Positions 25,387 to 37,754 of a stretch of DNA of 64,000 nt are shown here, piece by piece. Under the pieces are notes generated by a model. The model searched no databases, was not told the DNA's origin, and worked only from the letters and a program-made list of their open reading frames with translations. A program made the position numbers and the translations under genes. The stretch is from assembly GCA_973895155.1 (NCBI GenBank), contig OZ316898.1, positions 10,354,001-10,418,000 of the forward strand, read 5' to 3'. Source of the stretch: Marsupella aquatica. Its lineage: Eukaryota; Marchantiophyta. Position 1 is the first letter of the stretch; each line of letters begins with the position of its first letter.

Positions 25387-26744
25387 ACCCACTTAGGATA
25401 CTCTACCTCCGCTGCCGCTCATCGCCTCTGTTCGTCACTTCTGGTGGATCTTAATCCATGGCTCTTACTCTTTCTGGCTCTCAACGGTCTGACGTTAATA
25501 CTGTATATAATCCACCTCGCTTCCGAGGACTAATCAAGCATTCTCAGAAATTCCTTCAAGCCGGCCCTCTGCCCGGACATGCAGAATTCAACATCCTACG
25601 TTGGTCCAGAAATAATCGACGGCCAGTACCTATCTTCGCTGTCACGAAAGTCTCTCGATCAGTTCTCGGATCAGTTGCATTTTAGGTGTGTGACACGGGA
25701 TCGAGATTGTACGACTGAATTCTTCTACGTACTTGCTACTCCCGTGCTTTGTTTTGCCTTGGTGGCGGGTGATCGATGCTGAATTTTTGCTTGGGAACAC
25801 TCGTTGCGTGTTCAGGCGTTTGTTGGCGGAATCGAAGTTCGCCAAGAGGCCATCGACGGAGCCGACCTCTAACGACGAGCGTGGGCCGCCACCGAGAGCA
25901 CGAGGCGCAGATGGCTGGCTGGACAATGCACCTCCGGAAGGACCGGGCATAATTGTGAGTACACACACCCACACTATCCGTGGGCCACCAGATTGTAAAG
26001 CCTCATGTCATATCAATGTCGATCAAGGTATTGTCCCTCACTTCGTCTAATCAGAGTTGTGGTCCATGCTCTTGATTCCTGAAACCAACACACTTTCTCA
26101 ATATCGAGAATTTTCTCTTGTAATGAGGTTGTCTGATTCGATTGGTCACGGACTGAGTGAAGTCGGAGGGACGGTACTTGCCATCTTCGAAAGCCAAGTA
26201 CGAGGCTGCATCCGCCGCACTGCAGCGGCGAAGATCGATGGGAGGCCAGAATTATTTTCCACCCACGATGAGTCTGGTTTCGACCATTACGGCAACCAGC
26301 AGGTTGTTATCGAAACTGTTGCCCATAGATGAACGGTCTGGAAATTCGATGAACGGTCGCATTCAATTCGAAAACAGTCTTAATGTGCAAGATCTAGAGC
26401 CATCGTCATGCAGGCACATAATTTCAATTATATGCGTTCAATCAGAGGCAAACATGCAAATTCAATTGCGTAGAGTATTGCTTGGAAGGCATGTATCACA
26501 CTTTTCTGTTTCGATATTGCTCGAAGGCAAAGAAATGGAAGTGACTCATCCGACATTGCATCAATTCTACTTATCAATGTTTCATTGTGACAATTCAAGC
26601 TTTATCCAGAAATTATGAGCAGATCGATCAACAACAGTTAATAATTTAAAAAACAAACTCTTCGTGCGGAAATCTAATCAGATTGAGTGGATTTGACCTG
26701 CACGGACTCAAACTGCTGTCACATGTTTTCGGCCTTAACTGCAG

Positions 26745-28558
26745 GTTCCAATCACAGCGTGGAATCAACCTGGCGCTCCTGAGTTTGGGGCCGGAGCCCA
26801 CGAGCGGGGCTACTCCTTGCCTGACAACGTTACGCTAGTCACTCTTGAGGTTGAACTTTAAGATCCTTAGTGAACTTCATGCCACTTCCATGTGCGTTAA
26901 ATGCATAATTCCAGCAGTCGTCGACCAAGCTCCTAGTGATTAAAACCTGGCACCAATGTTTTTTTTGCCTCGAAAAAACCATTTGAAATTCATCCAAAAA
27001 GTGGCCTACAAAGGGGGTCATCACCCAGGGGACCTAATGTCGAAAAGTCAAAAAGACCGGGGAAGCCGGCACCAGGAGAGAGGAACGACCAAAGATTGGA
27101 AGCCAACAAGAAGTTCAACTACTACCTGGCACCAATGTTTGCACTGCAGTAATGATTTACCCGAATGAACTGCACCCATCTCTTAAAATTGGAACATAAC
27201 TATGAATCGTTCATACGTTGAATCATCTTCTATATGACTCGTCCATTCTCTCAACCTGAGCGTAATATTTCAGGAGGCTGAGAATGGAGATGTCCTGTTG
27301 CGCTTGGCTCATCTATATGAGGTACGCACACATCTTCTGGTCTTACACAGCACTCGGGGAAGGTCCCAAACGAATGTTAGCTGTAATAGTGACCCAACAT
27401 AAACGAGAAAGTATGTTTCAGAGGTAAAGTAGGCACTGTTTCCTTTCTTTCTTGACAGCCTGGTTTACTCCATAAGTTTTATTCCGTGTAAAGAGATATG
27501 GCACGGTCATTTGTCGGCCACTCCTGCCATTCATTGGCAAGCATTGTGCTACAAAAGCCCAGAATGCAAAAGCGCCAGTACAGCCCCAAGGGCATTAGCA
27601 GTAGGCATGTACAGGAACGGAATTTTGCACGACGAGCTGTCAGTTTCGTACAATTGAAACAGTTTCTACTCTTTGCAGAACTCTTTGCAGATCCAGCTAC
27701 TCTGCAAGGAAAGCTACACAAACCTAGGTTATTTGATCGATCTGTTGATGGAAGGCCGATTACCGAGCCTTATTACCACACGAAAACAGTCTGGCAGTGA
27801 CCCACGAACAGAACAGCTATGGTTGACAGCAATTGGATATGGATGATTTATACAGATGCCAAGCTTTTCAATAAGTCAGCCTCGTTGTATTGTTGATTAG
27901 CTCTTTCTGGGGTGGGACGGAGAAATCACGTGCAGTCTTCGATTTGTTGTCACTCCAACATTTACTGAGAAAACCAATATATATGTGCACTTTCGTTTCA
28001 TATGCATTCTGAACCTTAGTTTGTAGATTTTACTGGTTTAATGTAGAAAATGTTATGGATTTGACAAAACACATTATGATTTCTGCTTATTTCTGACGTC
28101 TCTTTCCAAACTTCGACTTGTCTGACAGGAAGGTGAACACAGCGAGCTCTCCAAACCCGCCTATATTGACATCAGACTTCTCTTTCAAGGCTGCCAGGTC
28201 AGTGCGCACACCACCCGGCAAAACCTTTCACTTCCATTCGGTACCCACACTGAAACTAGTTCTACCTGAAGAGGATCTGTCATTAGTAGCTGTAAGCAGA
28301 GAAACAATTAAATCAGAAACTGAAATTGACTACTTAGGACCAACCAAACTTGCCATAGCTTGAAAAAAAGCTTAGCTGACAACAGTTCCTCGTCTAAGCA
28401 AGATATGCACTGGATAAACCGGATGAGTCTCGGATGTGCAGATCACTAGTGCATGTGAGATGGATCTGTCAGCAACTCAATTCAAGGGAAACCTTCCCGA
28501 CCTTGTGATTGAGCTTGGGCCCATGCAAGTCAGAACATTTCTCTTGACTGTAGCATAG
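26745..28558 (+). CDS. C-terminal exons of a GH38 alpha-mannosidase (partial)
   Basis: Four exons joined in phase 0: 26745-26849 (ends ERGYSLPDNVTLVTLE), 27274-27321 (EAENGDVLLRLAHLYE), 28129-28197 (EGEHSELSKPAYIDIRLLF) and 28442-28558 (ends LVIELGPMQVRTFLLTVA and a stop). These correspond to the end of vacuolar/lysosomal-type class II alpha-mannosidases, where YSLPDNV, VLLRLAHLYE and ELxPMxxRTF are hallmarks. Such enzymes trim mannose from N-glycans. The donors GTTGAA, GTACGC and GTCAGT and the TTTCAG/GACAG acceptors are reasonable. The catalytic domain is not in the upstream sequence as far as I can see, so this is either a gene with a very long intron or exons beyond my recognition, or a gene fragment. 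The four exons together have no frame damage. Confidence 0.75.
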
Positions 28559-29148
28559 CAAGCTGCTGTAGCGTCCTTGATGATTTAAGTGCCAGCTCAA
28601 CATCCAATTGAGCATTAGCTAAGCTATCTCGAGCAATTTTCCAAGCACCTCAATACCTTACTATATATGTTGAATGTAAATCAACCAGCTGCAATCCTAT
28701 TCAATATTACAGTCCACTCAGGTTGGGCTAGCTACCCAGATCTCCCCGTAGCTTTCCAATTCAATTTGTAGCCTTTTCACACTCGAGTCATGGTGTCAGT
28801 TACCACCGTGTTACATCGTCAATGGATTGTAGATTGCCCTATATTAGTTCCAATGCTCAGGAACGTGAGGGGAATATGAAGAGATCTGGTATAGGCGGCA
28901 ATGCAAACTACACAACCACCGGAAAATTTTTGGCAGCCTCTAGCAAGACTGAGATAAATTATTCGAAGTACCTCCTTGTAATTCACTGAAAGACTATTGA
29001 CGGCTGACTACTCATTACTTCAAAAGTATGTCTCCTCTAGCACTGACGAACAATGATCCGACGTGAAAGTAGTGGGAAAAATGCAGACTCGAACAATTGC
29101 ACATACTCGGCGCTGCTTAAAGTAGCCTTTCAATGAGCTTGATGACAG
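28559..29148. other. Intergenic, convergent 3' ends
   Basis: Between the ends of the plus-strand alpha-mannosidase and the minus-strand ssSPT gene. No structure noted. Confidence 0.4.
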
Positions 29149-29799
29149 TCACGGATATTTCAATTTTATGAGAATAAAAGAACGGATGACGAAGTCTGAA
29201 GTAGTGTAGCAGAGAAACCACAGTAGTAAAAGGGCGAGAACATTGAAAAGAACCCGTTCCCACCAGTCCAACATATAAAGTCCAAACGTCACATTGTACA
29301 CGAAGATTTTAGAATTCACCCAAGCCACTGTCCGTTTGAAAACTCCTCTCTTTTGTTGGCCCCCGACAGGCCCCCCATTTTGCAGACCATTCTGCATGTC
29401 ATTGTGATAACCATTCTGCAAATGAGTCTGTGGGATCAAAGAAACTTAGAATCAGTCTCTTCACCATAGTAAAGTCAGTCCATCCCCAGCATAGTCCAAT
29501 GAGAGAACCTCTAGTATATGCCTACTTCTCTGGTAATTAAATTTTCTTGATATTCTCTACAATCTGAACCAGAAATTTTGCTGAAGAGAAAGACCCCCCT
29601 CCACTGGCCCCAGACCCTAGTATTGTTGATGTGAAGATGAAGACACATCTCGTACTTGACCACGCGGGATCGAAAGAATTGGTACCTGAGTTGATGCTAA
29701 TGATGATGATCCCGACGCTGATATGCACGAAACAGCTCCTCCTCGCATGACATTCCGCACCAACTGCGTTTCGCGCTGCCGCGCAAGGGCCCCCGCCAT
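29149..29799 (-). CDS. Small subunit of serine palmitoyltransferase (ssSPT)
   Basis: A small ER-membrane protein that binds the LCB1/LCB2 dimer and stimulates serine palmitoyltransferase, the first step of sphingolipid synthesis. The core is VYNVTFGLYMLDWWERVLFN followed by a hydrophobic helix (VLALLLLWFLCY), very close to plant ssSPT as I remember it. Two exons: 29799-29686 (MAGALARQRETQLVRN, ending STQ and a GTACCA donor) and 29427-29149 (acceptor CCCACAG), joined in phase 0, total 130 aa. Plant ssSPTs are usually about 56 aa, so this model has an N-terminal extension of about 65 residues, part of it Q/N/G-rich. Alternatively, exon 1 is untranslated and translation begins at an internal ATG in exon 2 (MQNGLQNGG), giving about 80 aa. 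The C-terminal tail also differs from the usual one. Confidence 0.85.
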
Positions 29800-31494
29800 C
29801 CGCTCCTCTCCTCTCCTCTCCTTCCCTTCCGTTTTGTTCGCTTCACTTCCCTGTCGAAAACCTTTTCTCTCGTGCTCTGTAAACGTTTGGGAAGAGGGCT
29901 CTCTCTCGCTTCTTCTCTTCGAGAGACCAGAGAGGGAACTGGGCTAAATAGACAACGTCCGCGACCAACAGGAAGACCAACTACGGGAATCTTCCTTGGG
30001 GTGTGAAACCTAGGCCTCGAAAGTAAAGCCACCTTGCTACGTTTTCCCCCGAATACAGCGCCCCAGGTGTTCTATTCGAAAATGCATTTTTTTAGGCCTT
30101 CATAAGAAAATTTATTTATTTTCCAAACATAATTTCATTTTCCTCAGAAAATAATTTTTATAAAATGTAAATAGGATAACGAAAACCCCAGGTGGGGGGA
30201 AGCAAACAGCCCCATAAATACAACAGTGCAACTCCCTCAACTCCCTCTCTGGAAGGCCAGAAGCCCAGAAAAGTACAATAAGACCAAAGGACACAGAACA
30301 TAAGTGACAAGGACTAATACATCATACCCTCGATAAACAATTTCATTTTAATAGCATTCATAAGAAAAAGGTTTTTTTTTTCAAACACAATTTCATTTAA
30401 TACACTGCTCGGGACTTGTGTTCAAATATTGGCATTGTATTTGAGTTGGACACAATTTCATTTAATACATGGCTCGGGCCTTTTGTTCAAATATTGGCAT
30501 TGTGTTTAAGTTGGACATTGTGTTTAAAATTTGACTCTAAACTGTTCTACATTGAACACAAATAGTAAAAAAATTTCAAAAGAATCATATGTCAATATTC
30601 AAACACACCGTCAATATTCGAACACAACGCCTTGCAAATATAAAAAAAACACATAGTCAAAACTTGAATACAACGCCCTGGGCGCACGATTTGATTAGAG
30701 CACCCCATGGCCCACTATTTGAATATAAGGCCATGGCGTTGTGTTTGGGGGAAGACGGTAGTAAGAGCATCTCCAACCCAACTGTTTTTTGTTAGTTTTA
30801 TAATTGGGTGTTGACCAGACCTAGCAAAGAAAATTGAAAAAGTACGCTCTAAGCTATTCACTATAACGGTTTAGGCTTTAGGATTTCAAGAACCTGGTTT
30901 TTTGGGTTTTAGTTACGGGATATGTATATGGGAGAGATTAGACACTATTCAACTTCTATTGGGTTTGTTACTACGTTTTCAAGATCCAAATCTACGATTG
31001 TCAAATGATGATACGTGTTTAGAGAAATTACACCTTCCGGGTTGGGGCTACTTTTCAGGAGTAAAGTTACATCATCAGCTATCAGTCGTTTCCATCAGTT
31101 GACCTGATATAAGCCGCCATGTCATCTCAGAGAGGCCACCAAGATACGACGCCAAAGAAAAATGTGAAGGCCCCATGTATCTCAACTGCTTAGCTAAGAT
31201 TCAGAAATTTCATGGCGGCAAAACTGATAACCGATATAAATGGCTGATAACTGATGATCCTCACTACCCCACTTTTCAGTTGGCCCCTAAAGATACTTAC
31301 AATGAACTAAATGTAGGACACTCTTAGACTGGGTATTTAATGTACACAGTAAGCAAAACCGGCCCCGTTGGGTTGGAGGTGCTCTAAACGAGCACAACCT
31401 AAGCTAGGGAGAAGGGGTGGTTGTTACCACTAAGAGCCATGTTCCATAAACCCACAAATGCATCCTATTAAGAGGATTACCCCTAACTCTCATA
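29800..31494. other. ssSPT upstream region and AT-rich spacer
   Basis: A TC-rich tract at 29800-29870 lies at the presumed ssSPT promoter or 5' untranslated region. A 65-bp tandem duplication is at 30385-30515 (acacaatttcatttaataca, twice). No coding region is supported. Confidence 0.4.
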
Positions 31495-32175
31495 TAAAAT
31501 GCACAGGTTCAGGAAATGGGCTTGAGCTCCCCAAAAGGTGCTGAGTGCTCCACCTTTTATTGGCAAATGTTCCATGTTTTATCATGGTTGCACCATAGGA
31601 CATGAATGAGGAGTAGACAATGAGAAAATTGGGCCTTTATATGGGCAGGTGTGATTTAAAAGGGCCCTCACCCTATTCTGATTGTGCCCTAAGTGCATTT
31701 GAGGGGCTCGGGGGCCACATTCTAAAGGGGTCTCATATCACACTCGATGTAAAGATTCTACCCTTATATTTCTGGAATATTCTAAAAAATTAATATTCTC
31801 AAAATTCATTTCTAAAACCTATCTTTTCTTATAATTCTCAAAATTGGATTTTTAAAAACCCTATTGTTCTCCTACAATAATTTAAAAGTATTCTTTTCAA
31901 CCCAATAAATAAACCCTATACTTACTTTCATGGGTAAAAAGGAAATAACTGAAGACCCCAGGTTGAGGGGTCTACCACATCTCTTTCCATGGGCCTCCTT
32001 CAGAATCCTTTTCCAGACAGCAGCCCCTACGGTGCACCCACGCCACCAATGGCAATTCCAAATGACTGACAAACTCAGCAGCTTTGGCTAGCTCTCTCAG
32101 TTGCTCTAGCTCATTCTGAACATCCACAACTCCTTGTTCAATGGCTCCACAACACCGATGGCGATAGCATTGAGC
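31495..32175. repeat. Dispersed repeat family, copy 2
   Basis: Diverged direct copy of 20796-21430. It carries extra AT-rich sequence (about 31745-31960) not seen in copy 1. Confidence 0.7.
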
Positions 32176-35100
32176 AAATGAGCTCTACAACACCAACCAA
32201 ACATGATAAAAGTGGACTGTCTTGGAACTTACGAGCACCTAGCAATAGCAAAGAAGGAAGTGTAAAGGTTGGAACGTGTTTCCCTCCTAAGCGTGAATAG
32301 CCGCAATGGAATCATGTTGTGTGGGTGCTTTGGTCCACAGAGGCAAGTGACCGATCTGGAGATGGCACGAACGGCATAGGGGCGGACATAGGGGCCATTG
32401 AGATGCCCTGATTGATATCATTGCTAATAGGGCAACGGGTATGAGTAATGAAATCTCAAGGAAAAAATGGTATTTGGCACCATGGGGATAATGGGGGTAA
32501 TGGATGTCCATGTAGACTTGGCTTTGGATTTAAGAGGGCATTCATTATTGTTTGACATACAGTGATGACATAAAGTTAATTTAGGGTGAAGAGATGGAGG
32601 GCCATATTGGTGGGTAAAGAGGAATGTGGCTGATTGGAAGAACGCAACAATTATACGTACACCAATGGACACTATGTATAAATATAGCAAATGGTAAGTG
32701 ATATACTTTTGTATTTAGTGAGGCTGGATTAGAATCATACTCAAGTGATATACCTTTTATATATTAATTAGTGAGGATGGATTGGAACCATACTCAATTG
32801 CTTCAATTTCCTAAAGTTGGCCGATGAACTTATAGTTCAAGGTCTCGGGGGTTTCACTATATGGATGCCTCCCCATCACCTGCAACGTTTTTAGGCCTTA
32901 GACCCCCTAAAATGTAAGAAAAAAAATATTTTTCAACCCCTATAAAGTTGGAATATTCTTGGAATAGTCTAAAAATTTGGTTATAAGGACCCTAATCTTC
33001 TTATAAGTATCAAAATTTGATTTAAAAGACCCTATTGTTGTTCTCAAACAATTCTTAAGTCCTCCTTTTGAATCAATAAAATGACCCTATATTTTATCGC
33101 ACGTGATGTGCCATTTTTGTGGAAGTGAAACCCCTGAGTTCAAGGTACAACATTAAAATAACCTAATATTTGGGTTTGGGGCCAATCCACTAAGTTGTTT
33201 ATGTATCTTTGGTTTAACCCTAAATCTAAACATCATCCTAAGTATGCATTATTTGGTGGCAATTTAAACAGTGCAATTCTCATATCTCAGTCATCTTAAC
33301 TTTGTTTGGGGCATGCAATAATCAATCTATTCATTAAAAGTGAATTATTATTCAATTTGTGAACATTTGAGCAATAGAAAGTGTACATTTGGGCAAGAAA
33401 TAAAGGTGATGGCCATCAGACATACCACCATGTTCATCTTTTATAAATGAACTAGGCTTCTTCTAGTTACAAAGATCATTTTTTCTCCCTCAAGTTTACA
33501 ATTGACTATTTAGGTGTAGAGTATTGTACTATAGTATACCTTTTGGAGTTAAAAAGTGTACATTTAGAGACCAAAAAGTGTACATTTTGAGGCCTAAAAG
33601 TGAACAAAATACACTTTTCATGAATAGGGTGATAATACCTTGTTGGATTTAGCTCGGCGAGCTCTTTCCAACAGGCCCCTAAATTCATGATTCTGAAATA
33701 GTTGGAAATTGATGTTTGTATGGGTGACCTAAGTATGTATGGGTGACCCCATCTACTTGCCCGCTCATCAATGACCATCTTACTCCTCCCTTCACAATGG
33801 TCATTCTCTTGTTAGAATAGTCAATCCTCTTTTCCACTATGACTACTCGTCCTTCTACAATAGTCACTTCCTTTGCTATGATAATCACTCATTTTTCAAC
33901 AATCTTTCTTTTTTCACTATGACTACTTGTCCTTTTTGATGGCCACTATCTTTTTTCTAGAATGGATTCTCTTCTTTTCCACAATGGCCACCATTCTTCC
34001 ATATTGCACAATTTGGGAATGACCAATCTCATGCTTTGCAATGTTCTTCCAAGAAAAATCAACGGTCACTAAATTGACTTTGATGGCCATCTCCACAACA
34101 GAATTACTAGGCCATCTAGTTTTGCTATTTACACAAACTTAAAGTTCTTGGAAGGATTCAATCTCATACAAACCTGAACTCAATCAATCAACCTAGGTTT
34201 CGGCATGGAGCTCATTTGAGGGCTAGTGTAACGATATTAATTTTAAATTTTTAAATTTTAGTTATTTTTCCTATTTTGAACCTTGTATGGAGTCTTTGGC
34301 CAGCCCTCATCCACCAAGATTCCCATTGTTGGCCTCCAATTCCAAAGAGCCTCTCAATGGCTTCAATGCCATCATAGGACCAAATTGCATCATCATAAAA
34401 AACCGCTCTCAAACTATAGCTCCTAATTAGAAGTATCAAAAACTTTTACAAATCAGTCGGTTGAATCGCTACACCTATTGGTCCTTTGACTTATATAGTA
34501 CACAATTATGAATCATCACTAAAAAACTACCCCTTTTAGAGACGACAACACTGTCATAAAACTCAAGTTGACTTTTAAGTGCAAGAAATAAAATTATAAT
34601 ACATAATATACTATTCAACAAATTGTGTCATTGTGAAAGTTTTGGTGATTTTTTGATATGATGATCTTAGAATTTCATATATATATTTAATAAATTTATT
34701 AATTTAAATCACTAGAATCTCATTATTTGTTTTGTCAAGTGGTCTTTATCAACATAAATGAAAAATTTCATGTTTCATAAGTTGGTCAATTTAATACAAA
34801 AATTGAATCTCTTTTCAAAATTATTAGTATTTAGCATAAGATTTGATTTTTTATTACAATTGTTAATTTTTACAATATCTTTAAGCATCTAGCAATTTTT
34901 TGTAAGAGTCTAAAGATTAATCTTTACAAATCGTCAGACATTTTATTTAGTTTGTTGTTTTATTGATTTTTATGATAATATTATACATGAATAGGGTGTT
35001 GAATGTTATTGCACTTGTGACCTATTGTCTAGTTTTAATCTGTGCATATTATTTTGAAAGAATATGAAATATTAAAATAATTGATAATGATTAATAAATT

Positions 35101-37754
35101 ATTATCCAAAAATTAAATATTTGAACGATATATGTTTTCAAGTGAAGACATATGAATAAGTATTATGACATAAATTACTTTTGAATATTATTTAACTCAT
35201 ATCAATTATTTGATAAAAATAATTCTATGTACCCAAAATATTTATGAGTGTTGAAAAATAATTATAAATATCAAAGAATAGTATTTTGTTCATCAAAATA
35301 ATTTGAAGGAATATAGTTTACTTCTAGATCATGATAAATTTTATCATTTAGAAAATAAATGAAAAATTGATAAAAGAATTATAGTCACCGATTCATCCAA
35401 ATAAAATATTTATTTTATAAATAAAAAATATTAAAATTTAATATTAAAAATAAAATATATATCGTAACTTTGGTGTGAGCATTCATACATGCATTTTAAG
35501 GTTACAATTTTATAACTTAACATAACAATTAAAACCATAAGTTGGACATTCATGCGCGTTTATATGACACACTATTAATATTTAAATAGACAAGAAAGAA
35601 GAACATGAACAACAATTTAAAGTATGTCAACATATACTTTGATATCAATCTTGATGTATTGCAATGCAATGAATAAAATTATAGAGCACGTATAAAATCT
35701 ACAATTTGTACCTTGGATTTATAAATCCACTTGTAATCTTTCACAAGCATTTAAAGTCCTTCACACATACTCTCCAACAATTATTGTATCTTAACAGCGA
35801 TATAGTGGATGGATCCAAAAAACGAAAGCAATATGCCGATACAATCAAGTACACCACAATATATCAATATGGTCTTGCAACCGAGTGAAAATCCAAAATC
35901 TTGTCAAAATTTAAATCTTGTCAAAATTCAAATCCTGTCAAAATTCAAATCTTGTCACAAAAAAATATCAAATACTAAAGTATTTTTAGTTTTTAATCAA
36001 GAGTTTGAATAGAAAAACTAAAAGCATTTTGTCGACCTAAAATCTTGAGAGTAATCTAAATATGTAATCAATTTACATTCTATCAAGTCAAAATCTCAGA
36101 TTTTAATACTAAACAGTTTTGAAGTGTATAAAACGTGAGATAGTAAGTTTCAAATAAGAGAATGTATAGTACATTTTACTAATGGACAAAAATTTGTAGA
36201 GCACAAACATGAATATTGAGCCTCTAAGAAAAAATTCAATCATCGTTTTTGTAAACAACAAGTACTATTTAGCAACAATGCAAGAATTGTAATCAAATTC
36301 ATTTCAAAGTTAAAGTGAATAAAGCAAGTCCAAGAGGTATATCTCATAGACCTCACGGGAAGAGTATAACTCCCTCTATAAGAAAATCTACAAATGAGAA
36401 GCCCCAACCAGCAAAACCTCTATACAAGAGACCAAATAGTGAAGGTGCAAAATAAAATGATCATAGATTAAATTAATCTACCAGTTAATTCATCTAAATA
36501 ACTATTTGATCCTATTTGATGTTGTCATCTCCTAGATGATGATAAGGCGAGTTGAATCTCGAGCGGCAATTCTAGTGCTGGTCGCTCACCAACTACTACA
36601 TTTATCTGACAATGCCCTAAATTAATCATAATTATTGCTAATTATGGTAGTTTCTCAAACCCAAATACGTGATTAGGCGTAGACGATGGTTTGCATGACA
36701 TTGGCATTTTTATGTCATAGTCAAGTGTTCACCTCTCACTATCTAAGTTCTTAGAAGTCCCAAGATATGCATGAATCTACATTTTTGGCCATACACAAGT
36801 ATAAATTTGACACCATTTTATTAGAGTTGCTAGGATTTGGTACCAAATAATTTGTCATAGATGCATACCATATATTTAGGTATCATGCGACATACTAGGT
36901 GTTAGATCCATGTACAAAGGACGGCTAGAGTTGGCAGATGCTCCATTGGGAAGCTGTCAGAGGTATTTTGTCAAAAGAAATCCTATCATTCATTCAAGTC
37001 ATGACTGGCAGCAGGAGGATGATCCACAGTGTGAAGGGAACCATGACAAAAGTGCATGCATGACATTCTTTAGTGACAAGCTAAGAAAACAAGATACTGA
37101 TATATTACTATTGGCAGACCCCTGTGAGAAAACCCACATAAGATGCTCCATCTAGATTAGTCGTAAGACTTGTTCTTAGTTCTCCTAATTTATGTTGACA
37201 TACCTATGTAAACTTAAGATTCATTAATTCTTTATAATTATATAAATCATACCCAAAGGAGAACAATTTCAATTAGCTATAGTACCCCAGTCATAATTTT
37301 CAACACAATTACCAAGGTACAATAATCAGTGATTTTGGAGAATATTGTTATTGTATTGGAAATGTCTATCAATTAGTTTTTCTTGTATGTTACTAGTAGT
37401 TACATGTGTCAATTATAACTCAAGCTAGACAATCTAAGTTGTACGATACGTATCATTGGTGAAGGAGATATGTATATATCATTTTTCTTATCTTACCTTG
37501 GTTTGCATCTCGATTATCGTTTTTGTCATTAGTACGTGAACTAATGAGTTTGATGAGTCTTCTAACCTGTTCAATGCGCTTTTTCATTCATACTTGAACT
37601 AGTATATTTGATGAGTCTCTTGATCAATTCAATATGCAAGTTTAAATTATCACAAAAGATTTTTAGGAGATCAAGTTTCATTGTATGGTGTCCCTTTCTA
37701 ATTTTGATTGTGGCGTATAAATTTTACTTGGTCTATTATATTTTATTTCGTTAA
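32176..37754. other. AT-rich gene-poor region
   Basis: No gene supported. It is very AT-rich between about 34.5 and 36.3 kb. A short 17-19-bp minisatellite at 35890-35960 repeats cttgtcaaaattcaaat about four times. Confidence 0.5.

Larger units (their letters stand above)
21431..26744. other. Long stretch without a firmly supported gene
   Basis: Contains a 50-bp-scale duplication near 22450-22540 (aaactgactacg...ttttcttcca twice), a perfect inverted repeat at 24450-24500 and a triplicated 65-bp unit at 25194-25386. A GC-rich patch at 23385-23530 has a minus-strand frame (RIAARNAVPVRPDWCP) ending at a GTAAGT donor. A plus-strand frame near 25820-25954 (RGPPPRARGADGWLDNAPPE) ends at a GTGAGT donor. 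Either could be an exon, but I cannot join them to anything. Upstream exons of the alpha-mannosidase would be expected here and I did not find them. Confidence 0.35.

Noticed and set aside
26701-26744. Possible tRNA-like sequence before the alpha-mannosidase exon
   Set aside because: No acceptor stem or cloverleaf could be drawn.
27479-27800. Frames of 80-100 codons on both strands
   Set aside because: They lie within an alpha-mannosidase intron, with no splice or domain support.
29697-30032. 111-codon Arg-rich minus-strand frame
   Set aside because: Overlaps ssSPT exon 1 in a different frame and comes from the reverse complement of a TC-rich tract.
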